From Notospermus geniculatus (Eukaryota > Nemertea > Pilidiophora > Heteronemertea > Lineidae): a stretch of DNA of 64,000 nucleotides. The position numbers and the translations under genes were made by a program. Positions 36,701-48,700 of the stretch are shown in pieces; the stretch's first letter is position 1, and every line of letters begins with the position of its first letter. The notes under the pieces are model-generated. The model saw only the letters and a list, made by a program, of their open reading frames with translations, searched no databases and was not told the origin of the DNA. The stretch spans positions 173,207-237,206 of the forward strand of contig NMRB01000049.1 in assembly GCA_002633025.1 (NCBI GenBank), written 5' to 3'.

Positions 36701-39700
36701 TCAACAATTCCAATGATTAAGTTCTTTGCAAAAAAGACTAAAACGCCATTCAGGAGTTCGCCTCGTTTTACAGAGGTTTTGATTTCAACGTTTTATCTAG
36801 ATGAGAGTTTCGTAAGGATGTTTTGTCCGGTCCTGACGTTATGGAGTTCTCCAGCTGATTTCACCATTAGCATTTCTCATTAAGGAAGTAAGTGGAAAGC
36901 CTCAGATTGCCGCGAGTTAATCTGGATAAGTGCGGCTCAAACTAATGACGGCTTCTCCCTGGGACATTGTCTGGCTCAGTCACCGTGGCATCTGATCAAC
37001 GTCCCTGGGTAATAACCTTGCCATCAGCAACTTTCTCTTCGCAGCATCCTAGATGATACTGACGTCTTTTCCTCTTAAAGCCTCGTAGTTCATTTTACAA
37101 TGTGTCAAAGGAAGTAATCTGTCGATAGACCAGTTCCTCTGAGTCCCTTGTGCGATCGAATAACACCACTTGTTGCTGAAGGCTGAAAAACAAATTGAAA
37201 GAACGGAGATGCTAGTAGGACGATTGAGATGGCCTCGAACGAAGGATTGTGCAGAACATGTTCACCAACGTTTCACCATGACTCGAGATCCAAAAGCCAA
37301 CTGAAAAAAACTGACAAAGCAGTGCAGAGAACACGTTCGACCAACGTTTCAGCAAACTCCGAGAGCCAAAGCATTGGTACAGAACACGTTTGACCAAACG
37401 TTCCAGCATGCCTCGAGAACCAAAAGCCAACTGACAAAGCATTGTACAGACACATTCGACCAACGTTTCAGCATGCTTCGAGAGCGAAAGCATTGTACAG
37501 GACACGTTCGACCAGCGTTTCAGCATGCTTCTAGATCCAAGCATTGTACAGGACACGTTCGACCAATGTGTGAGCATGCTTCTAGATCCAAGCATTGTAC
37601 AGGACACGTTCGACCATTGTTTGAGCACTATGCTTCTAGATCCAAGCATTGTACAGGACACGTTCGACCAATGTGTGAGCATGCTTCTAGATCCAAGCAT
37701 TGTACAGGACACGTTCGACCAATGTTTGAGCATGCTTCTAGATCCAAGCATTGTACAGGACACGTTCGTCCAACGTTTCAGCATTCTTCGTGATCCAAAG
37801 CATTGTACAGGACACGTTCGTTCAGCCTTTGAGAGCCAAGTCAACTCAAACAGTGACACGGATAGAATCGCCAGCGCCCTGATTGGTATGGTGAACCGTC
37901 TGATCTACTAACCATGTTATCCTCGGAATCGAAGGCGTGCAGATCACAGAATCCTGTTGCTGCCTTGACAGAGTGCGTCATCGATTTCCTGACGATGTTC
38001 TTTTACCAGTCGGATACCAGATTGTATACAAACATTAGTGTCAATGAGCCCGAGCTCAGTCGATCATATCGTGTTATTAGATTAGAGCAGTATCGACAAC
38101 ATGCGCTCATAGTTCATTAGCTTCAGCCTACAGTATCAATCTGGCTCCGTGCTCGCGGCGGTTCACTTTTCTCCTTGACATTCCTGTCAATTATTGCAAG
38201 CTGCTTTTTGGTTTAATCAGCTGCAGATTCGTTTTTTCGGAGTGCCTATTCCATTTTTTGCGGAGAAATGGCGGAACGCTGACTGACGATGGTAATCACA
38301 GACATGACAAACGTGCCTCTGGAAAAGAACCTCGTTGCTCCTGTCGTCGATTGCTCGGAGTGTACAAAGGTACGCTCTCAGTGATCTTGCGAACAAATGT
38401 CGCCATTTTCTGGTCATGTGACCACGTGACATACTGGACTGCAACAAATTTGGGTATGCAACAAATCAGATGAGCGTTTTCCGTCATGTGACATCAGGTA
38501 GCCAATCGGCATCCGTCCGATGATCTGATGGGTGCGGAACAGAAAACCGTCGTGCTCACACCATCGTTTGAGGTCTGCTGTTTTCAGTGCCTGTGTGGGC
38601 TGAGAGAGATAGAAATCTAAAAAAAAAACTAGGCCCTATATGCAGTTTTGGTAACTTGGCAATGATAGTCGTACCAAGCTCCATTTGGATGCGACAGAGA
38701 ATCCAGGAAGAGCGCGTACCGTCTCCGGTCGTTTTTCTAGCTTCATCAGTGTAAGTACGTCTCCTCCTCCAGTGAAGAATGTTGAAGTGGTTTACAAACG
38801 TCAAGTACACTTCACTGATCACAGCAATATGCTTTAGAGAGGCGAGCCTCTTAGAGATACGTCAGATGCAGACCCGGAGTTACTTAACTTGAGAACACCA
38901 CGTTTTCTTGGATGAGCACGACTCGTTAAGTATAAAGAAGGTGTCGTGCATTCTGAATCGGTATTTGCAATGGAAGTGTCAGAGAGCTGTTTGCTTTGTG
39001 TGAGATTACTGGTGACTTGCGGTGATTCGAGTTCAGTCTAACGACCTACGTACACATGTCATGAATAGACACTGGACCTCTTTATGCTCATTGCGAGAAC
39101 GATTTCCACAATTACTTGGGGTGCCCATTCACCCTTTTCCTCCTGCTTATACCCCCATCACACTGAAGTCGTTCTCAAAACGTCCTGCCCCGTCCTAAAA
39201 AAATCGTAAAACGGGCTAGAACGTGTACCCTTGGCCAAATAATGCTTCGACGTACTGGAGCACCCTTCCCATCCACGAAGTTCGTAAAAAGACTGTAAAA
39301 CGTTGCCACTACGTCCACTCCGTTCGCACACAGTTTGAGCCCGTTCGGCAAAATTTTCAAGAACGTACTGAGAACTAGCTCAGTGTGATGGGGGTATTAC
39401 TTCCTCCCGCTTGCATTTACCATATGCGGCAGACGTGCGGCGCAATGCGGTGCGGTGCGATGCGATGCGGATTTCACCACGCCTAAACTCTCCCAATGTT
39501 GTCCAACCGCACTAGAAACTAGCTGCGGATTGGTCAGTTGGTTGTGTCTTGGCGGGATTTTCTTGGGGTGCCATAACTGTTTTAAGGTTATTGCCCTGCT
39601 TTTACTTTCAGTTCTATCTGTGATAGAGGAAAATGGTGGCATGGACCTGCTTGGTACAGTCGATATCGAGAATGACAAGGACTGGGTCCTCTCAGAAACG

Positions 39701-42700
39701 GTGACGCGTATTCTACGCATGGGTTCCGCGACCTTGGTACACACAGAGGTCATGAACATCCCAGGCGATGGAGATGACGTCATGGAAATCATAGTAGGTA
39801 CATTTTGCAGATTTTATTTACTCCTTAAGACAATATTCTATGTCGTTTACGTCATCCAAGCACTCCGAGACTTATCGTCCAATGATAAACGTGGAATTTT
39901 GTTTGTGCGGAACGAATCCGAATGCTGTATCCCAATTGGATATCTGGCATTTTCGGTTGCGGTACGTCGGCACCAAGATGGCGACCAAATTACCCGAAAA
40001 TCTCACGCCCGATCAACGACACCTGTAGGCCTAGGGAGGGTGTAAGTCGGTGAGTGTTCTGTCCTAAAGCCCTTCTCAAGAGCCAGCTGCATCCCCAGGC
40101 TCAGCCAATATTTGAAGATACCCCAGAATATAACGATCAATCAAAAAGACACGCCGCCGACTAGATTGCCATTTCATGTTTCCCGTCCCCTGGCATTTAT
40201 TCAGCTCCCATCCAAATCTCATATATTGAGATCCAAGTCAGATTGGCGGGGATCGATAAGCGGGTATCAAGACCAGTTACGGATTATCAAGAATCAATCA
40301 TGGCGGTTTTGTCGAGGTGCTCCACCGGTTGATTCTGGTTAAAGAGGTGCATTGACTTCATCCGGGTGCCGAGGGGCATGCGCAGTCGTTATCCGCTTCC
40401 GGCTGGGAACAAGGCGAGAGGCGATGAGCGGGTTACCGACCGCTTCAGTGCTTCCATATTTCCTGATTGTTCTTGCATGCCGTTGTCGTCTGCCGGTAGG
40501 AAAGGAAAGAAAACTGAAAATCAAGTTCAAACATTCTAGTTGCAGTAGTTTATGAGATACATGTAGGCCCTATGGGCCGAAGTCCATTATCCAAGATGGC
40601 TACCTGGCGGCCATGTTTGAAGTGAATGAGACGGTTTTGCATTGTTTTTCATCTCTTCAGGTCGGCCCACCAGTGGATGGTTTCCTTCCGAAGATTGCAG
40701 GCGCTTTGAGAAGAAACCAGACGAAATCTCACGAAAACCCTGTAGGTATCAAAACTTTACGTTCCGTAACTAACCAACCACCACTTTGTCAACCTTTACA
40801 TCCAATGCTGATGTAACAGTGCGAGATGTAACACTTTCTAACAGCACCAGACGTTTTTTAAAGTTGCATAGGCTACTTTATTCAGCTCGCGAGTGCTGAG
40901 ATGGATACGACTCTTCAAAACGGTGCAATTGGTTGAGCGTGAAATTCTTTGACGATGTATAACTCGCAATGAATGATTGATACAGTGCTTCAAGATGAAG
41001 ACCACTTCTCTAGACATCTCATCATCAGACTCAACAAGGCGCTTTCCTGTTGTCTTTCACGCTAGTCACAAAAGAAGCATTGTCATGAGTTGTTCGTAGG
41101 ATACCATACTACAATCAACAAGCTCACTGCATCAAAGGAATGAAACATAAGAGCAGCTTGCATACGCCAGATTCAATATGGTGTAATATCTGTCAGTGTT
41201 CCCTGTTTTCAATGTTTCCTTCCTTGTATTGGGAACGTAATAGTAACAACTAGAGTACCACGACTGTTCAATAGGGCAGTACAATCAGGGGGAACATTCA
41301 CACACAGAATAGCAGGAGGAAACCGACGCTTCCGAAGGAAATCTGTGCTATCAGCTAAAAGCTCAGTATGCTCTGTCAGTGCAGTATGGGTCCGACCAGG
41401 ATTCGAACCTGCATCCGTTGAGGTGTCGGGCACCGATATTTCCGCATACTATGAGAGCTTAAGCCTTCAACACATCGAGCGCTACATACCAAATCAAAAG
41501 ACCCTCGGAGAAGCCAGTCATCATAGTCTGTTATATATCACATTTCTCTGCGGCATCACCTGCAACGATCTCTATTACCAAAGCGATATATTATTCATTA
41601 AAGCTTATTTCAGTTGTAAATAATAGATGGGCCGGGTTGATCCTCGGTCCTGTCGCCGGAGCTGATGCCATCAGACTCATTAAGGAAATGTCAGACGTAA
41701 TGAGGCAGCGAAAATAACAGTAGCTCTTTTTACACCGTCAAATTTATACGACATTCGCTGAGAACCTGGCCTGGCTTGGGTAGACAATTATTCAATACAT
41801 TCATGTTATTTTCTTCAAACAGGGGTACAAGGCTTTAGATACCATGATTCGCACCCTGTATTCACAGCTTGAGGAGGCCAGGGGCAATGAGACTGGGGAC
41901 GCTACCAAAGTGACTGACGAGAGAGTCGAAGCGGTGGTCGACCTCGCCATGGATCTCGGAACTCTCTACCTCGATAAGGTGAGAAAATCATGCTTACCAA
42001 CCCCGTCCCCGTACTCAAATTGGCCCAGGTTCAACCACTGCTTTGCTTTGTTGTTTCTGAATTTGATTACAATGGAGGAGGAGCCTGGGAATGAGGTTGA
42101 CGTTGCATCTCGTCTGCTATGGCAATTGTTGACGATGAAAACCTGCTTTAGTGTTGCCAACAACCTGTTGCTTTTGTTTCTTACTACATTTGTTCGAAAG
42201 TCTGACTACCCTTCGTACAGAAAGCCACGAAAGACCAGTGAGACGAAAATTTCCTGAAGCAAATTTCTTTTCTTTAGGTGAACATGACCCTAATGGTGGC
42301 AATGGCGACGGGAACTGTGGACTTGCCAAGACTCACCCTGGGGGATCTGGGAAAGGATGTCTTACCAGAGGTGAGCCTCTTTTTGCAATCATTTACCTGA
42401 CAATGTTCATTAGGTATTACATCAAAGGTGATAGTTGCGTGATGGTGTAACGTGGCATGTCCAAGGCAGAAACAATGGAGATCCTGGGGAAACGTGTCAA
42501 CGCTGCTCCTGTATCATCCCAAGGGTAGGAAGTTGGTAATGACGGCTAGCATGGTGGTAATAACAGGCTGTTACGGGAGCAACAGCCTTAGAAATTACCT
42601 GCAAAGTTCTTCAGCGCGATTTGCCAGAGGTGTGGATCGTGAGATGGGGTAATGTCAACAAGACATCGGTAATCGAAATGCTTCTAGCTGACATCTCAGA

Positions 42701-45700
42701 AAGTTAACGAGAACTTTATCGGCAAATCAGACCTTGACATTCGCTACAGGGATCAGCAAGATCAGTGGGCTACAACCGCAGTAATACCCTTGGATCGGCG
42801 CTCAGAATGCCTGCGGAGCATATAAAACTCTAAAGGCTGATAGTTTTATCAGTAACCGTATTTGTACATGAGATCGGGGATCACAAGATACATGGGAAAA
42901 CAGAAGAGTGCTGAATCTTGTCATGCCGCTCACAACGGCGTACCACATCCTCCCACAGCAGAGGTTTTTACCTCGCTCCTCTTCATCCGCTCACACAACT
43001 GCGGTGACGAAGGGAGCGAGCAGTAAGAACGCCTGATATTCTCAGGATGGCGTACCACGCCATCGCGAGATCTCGCAGATTACTTCTCAATCTCGAGATC
43101 TCGCGAGGCCCCGAAAACGTTGCTTCGGTCACTCTGCTTCCATCGCTCATCAGAGGCTCCCGTTCAAGTACGGTGTGGGAAATCTGATCTTCTTTAGATT
43201 GGCCACGCACCCCAGCGACCAACCCCACCCAATCTTTCCTCACGTCATTCAATCGCCGATCAGACCCTTCCCTAGCTCATCCTGTTCGCCAAGCCGTGCG
43301 ACGTACCATCTCAAGTGAACAAGATAACCATTAATAAGAACACGAAACACGCCAGCTTCTCGGGTATCAAATCTCGTCTTACCGCTGATTTGCCAGTCAA
43401 CATGGTGAACAAGCCACGAGAACAGTCGCTTCTGGCTTAAACGGCACTCAATCCGCCATCAGAGGCAACGGTGGCTCTTTATCCCGTCCACGACAAACCG
43501 CTCGATAACGTAACTCAAGCTTGCATGCCTACAGCCAGCGGGATGTGTTCGCCTGAACCACCCGACCGTGGAAGCCAATATCAGTTTTCCAGAATCCGTC
43601 AGGCGTCTATATTGATCAACCAAACATGATTCAGGATGAATTAACCGTAGCTACCAAAAAATCTAATTGATTCATAGCCAGTAAGATTGGAATCTGATTT
43701 CTCCATGAACTTTTTTTCGGATTGGAACTGCTTTGAGATCCTGGGGGTTCTTACTGAGTGGTATAATGTGACACACGCTGCTGTCACCCGCTGGTGTCGA
43801 CGAGCCAATGAACCTCACGGAAAGCAACGCTTCTTTCAGCACTGGCGAAGACATTTTTAAAATTAAACGGGTTAGAAAACATTGAACGGCTTTCAGCAAG
43901 ATTGAAGCAAATGTACCACAGCGTCGAGTGGGAAATCATGGGAACCAATCAGTATGCGTGTTACTCAGCAACGATTATTCTGATTGGCTGAGGGGAAAGG
44001 TCAGTGTTAGGGTCAGCACTAGATCATTAATAGAGGACACGTTGTCTACCCATGATTTTGCACTCGCCACATCCCTCTGTATAGTGTGAGCCAAGGAAAG
44101 TTGCTGCGTTCATGCAGCAACCCTTGCAACCCCTGCTTGAGGTGAGGGAACCCGAGGCAAAGTGTTTGAGACAGAGTCCATTTCTTAAGCCTCGCTTATG
44201 TCGCCCTACGTTGTGATAGAAATAGCGTCAACAAGTTGCAACTGATAACTTATGTCGCCACCGACTAGAAAAATACCGATCGGCCGCAACTACCTGGAAC
44301 AAGTTTATCGCCGTCTTTTGAGTGCTTATGTCGACAGAGATTTCTTTTGATTTTAAGTAAAACGTGCTGAAGTTGAACACGTGCGATTTTCAGGATCTGG
44401 ATATTTTTAGTTTGCAACTAGTTACTCGCTGACGCCCGAGAGCTTATGTCACCTAGTAGTTGTGACTGATTAGTTCCAACTACGCGCCGATTATCAGTTG
44501 CCAACTAGTTCTGGCTGAACGTAAGGGCGACATAAGCGAGGCTTTACCAACCATGGGATTACGTCTGCTATTGTTGTTGGTGGATAGGTTACACAACATG
44601 GAGAGGTGTCCGATTTCTTGACGAGAAGGGGCGAGAAGCCTCGCCTATTGTTTTCCCGCGCGAAAGATAAATTGACTGACAAAAAGGCATCTTTGCGGGT
44701 AGACTGGCACCTCACAACAGAGTTTTCGCAAAGCCCCCGAAACGCCAACGCGAACGTCAAACCCATTATTCCCTGCCACGAAGAGAGCAGCGAACAAAAG
44801 GATTAGACGTTGGAGTTGGCGTTTCGAGGGCTTTGCGAAAACTCTACACATACAACGTTAATACGCGAATCGAAGTGGGTGTCTTGAATACAAGCCTGAG
44901 ATCACAATCACAACATGGCTGCCTTCACCCATCTTCATTCTATGTAAGAAGACATGTTACTATCTATACCATCTCCTTCTCGTGAGAATCTTCTCGATAC
45001 TTCCCTACCGTACCAACCGAGGAATTCTCCCCTAGCTCGAGGGCAAAACCATTTATTGAACAGTATCAAGTCTGCCTCTCTCCTTGTGTCACATTCCCCT
45101 TGCATGACTGCAACCGCCGTGTTATCAATTAAACTGACTCCCGCCGAGCGTGAAATCTCCACTTTTTCTTCACTGGAAATGAACTGCGTTGAGAGTTAAT
45201 TGAATTTCCTCAGTTGGAGCTGTCGTTATTTTAAAATATCACTTTTTTCGTCCGTTTTGCTACGACTTAAAGGCCCGTATGCATAAAACGTGGTATTGGC
45301 TTATTCCAGGTATAACTTAAAGGACCACTGTATTGCATCTTTCTGTCGACAGCCGGCGCCACCGGCACCATGCTCCAATACTGTNGCGACCTTGGTACAC
45401 ACAGAGGTCATGAACATCCCAGGCGATGGAGATGACGTCATGGAAATCATAGTAGGTACATTTTGCAGATTTTATTTTCTCCTAAGACAATATTCTATGG
45501 CGTTATCCAAACACTCCGGGGTATCGTCCAATGAAAAACGCGGTATTTTGTTTGTGCGCAACCAATCCGAATGCTGTATCCCAATTGGATATCTGGCATT
45601 TTCGGTTGCGGTACGCCGATACCAAGATGGCGACCAAATTACCCGAAAATCTCACGCCGGTCCGATCAACGACACCTGTAGGCCTAGGGGGTGTGTAAGT

Positions 45701-48700
45701 CGGTGAGTGTTCTGTCCTAAAGCCCTTCTCAAGAGCCAGCTGCATCCCCAGGCTCAGCCAATATTTGAAGATACCCCAGAATGTAACGATCAATCAAAAA
45801 GACACGCCGCCGACTAGATTGCCATTTCATGTTTCCCGTCCCCTGGCATTTATTCAGCTCCCATCCAAATCTCATATATTGAGATCCAAGTCAGATTGGC
45901 GGGGATCGATAAGCGGGTATCAAGACCAGTTACGGATTATCAAGAATCAATCATGGCGGTTTTGTCGAGGTGCTCCACCGGTTGATTCTGGTTAAAGAGG
46001 TGCATTGACTTCATCCGGGTGCCGAGGGGCATGCGCAGTCGTTATCCGCTTCCGGCTGGGAACAAGGCGAGAGGCGATGAGCGGGTTACCGACCGCTTCA
46101 GTGCTTCCATATTTCCTGATTGTTCTTGCATGCCGTTGTCGTCTGCCGGTAGGAAAGGAAAGAAAACTGAAAATCAAGTTCAAACATTCTAGTTGCAGTA
46201 GTTTATGAGATACATGTATGGGCCGAAGTCCATATCCAAGATGGCTACCTGGCGGCCATGTTTGAAGTGAATGAGGCAACGGTTTTGCATTGTTTTTCAT
46301 CTCTCTTCAGGTCGGCCCACCAGTGGATGGTTTCCTTCCGAAGATTGCAGGCGCTTTGAGAAGAAACCAGACGAAATCTCACGAAAATCCTGTAGGTATC
46401 AAAGCTTTACGTTCCGTAACTAACCAACCACCACTTTGTCAACCTTTACATCAAATGCTGATGTAACAGTGCGAGATGTAACACTTGCTAACAGCACCAG
46501 ACGTTTTTTAAAGTTCCATACTTTATTCAGCTCGCGAGTGCTGAGATGGATACGACTCTTCAAAACGGTGCAATTGGTTGAGCGTGAAATTCTTTGACGA
46601 TGTATAACTCGCAATGAATGATTGATACTGTGCTTCAAGATGAAGACCACTTCTCTAGACATCTCATCATCAGACTCAACAAGGCGCTTTCCTGTTGTCT
46701 TTCACGCTAGTCACAAAAGAAGCATTGTCATGAGTTGTTCGTAGGATACCATACTACATGTACAATCAACAAGCTCACTGCATCAAAGGAATGAAACATA
46801 AGAGCAGCTTGCATATGCCAGATTCAATATGGTGTAATATCTGTCAGTGTTCCCTGTTTTCAATGTTTCCTTCCTTGTATTGGGAACGTAATAGTAACAA
46901 CTAGAGTACCACGACTGTTCAATAGGGCAGTACAATCAGGGGGAACATTCACACACAGAATAGCAGGAGGAAACCGACGCTTCCGAAGGAAATCTGTGCT
47001 ATCAGCTAAAAGCTCAGTATGCTCTGTCAGTGCAGTATGGGTCCGACCAGGATTCGAACCTGCATCCGTTGAGGTGTCGGGCACCGATATTTCCGCATAC
47101 TATGAGAGCTTAAGCCTTCAACACATCGAGCGCTACATACCAAATCAAAAGACCCTCGGAGAAGCCAGTCATCATAGTCTGTTATATATCACATTTCTCT
47201 GCGGCATCACCTGCAACGATCTCTATTACCAAAGCGATATATTATTCATTAAAGCTTATTTCAGTTGTAAATAATAGATGGGCCGGGTTGATCCTCGGTC
47301 CTGTCGCCGGAGCTGATGCCATCAGACTCATTAAGGAAATGTCAGACGTAATGAGGCAGCGAAAATAACAGTAGCTCTTTTTACACCGTCAAATTTATAC
47401 GACATTCGCTGAGAACCTGGCCTGGCTTGGGTAGACAATTATTCAATACATTCATGTTATTTTCTTCAAACAGGGGTACAAGGCTTTAGATACCATGATT
47501 CGCACCCTGTATTCACAGCTTGAGGAGGCCAGGGGCAATGAGACTGGGGACGCTACCAAAGTGACTGACGAGAGAGTCGAAGCGGTGGTCGACCTCGCCA
47601 TGGATCTCGGAACTCTCTACCTCGATAAGGTGAGAAAATCATGCTTACCAACCCCGTCCCCGTACTCAAATTGGCCCAGGTTCAACCACTGCTTTGCTTT
47701 GTTGTTTCTGAATTTGATTACAATGGAGGAGGAGCCTGGGAATGAGGTTGACGTTGCATCTCGTCTGCTATGGCAATTGTTGACGATGAAAACCTGCTTT
47801 AGTGTTGCCAACAACCTGTTGCTTTTGTTTCTTACTACATTTGTTCGAAAGTCTGACTACCCTTCGTACAGAAAGCCACGAAAGACCAGTGAGACGAAAA
47901 TTTCCTGAAGCAAATTTCTTTTCTTTAGGTGAACATGACCCTAATGGTGGCAATGGCGACGGGAACTGTGGACTTGCCAAGACTCACCCTGGGGGATCTG
48001 GGAAAGGATGTCTTACCAGAGGTGAGCCTCTTTTTGCAATCATTTACCTGACAATGTTCATTAGGTATTACATCAAAGGTGATAGTTGCGTGATGGTGTA
48101 ACGTGGCATGTCCAAGGCAGAAACAATGGAGATCCTGGGGAAACGTGTCAACGCTGCTCCTGTATCATCCCAAGGGTAGGAAGTTGGTAATGACGGCTAG
48201 CATGGTGGTAATAACAGGCTGTTACGGGAGCAACAGCCTTAGAAATTACCTGCAAAGTTCTTCAGCGCGATTTGCCAGAGGTGTGGATCGTGAGATGGGG
48301 TAATGTCAACAAGACATCGGTAATCGAAATGCTTCTAGCTGACATCTCAGAAAGTTAACGAGAACTTTATCGGCAAATCAGACCTTGACATTCGCCACAG
48401 GGATCAGCAAGATCAGTGGGCTACAACCGCAGTAATACCCTTGGATCGGCGCTCAGAATGCCTGCGGAGCATATAAAACTCTAAAGGCTGATAGTTTTAT
48501 CAGTAACCGTATTTGTACATGAGATCGGGGATCACAAGATACATGGGAAAACAGAAGAGTGCTGAATCTTGTCATGCCGCTCACAACGGCGTACCACATC
48601 CTCCCACAGCAGAGGTTTTTACCTCGCTCCTCTTCATCCGCTCACACAACTGCGGTGACGAAGGGAGCGAGCAGTAAGAACGCCTGATATTCTCAGGATG

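Noticed and set aside
37212-37859. 215-codon minus-strand frame as a gene
   Set aside because: It is wholly made by a 51-base minisatellite inside a peptidase intron; no signal peptide, domain or splice support.
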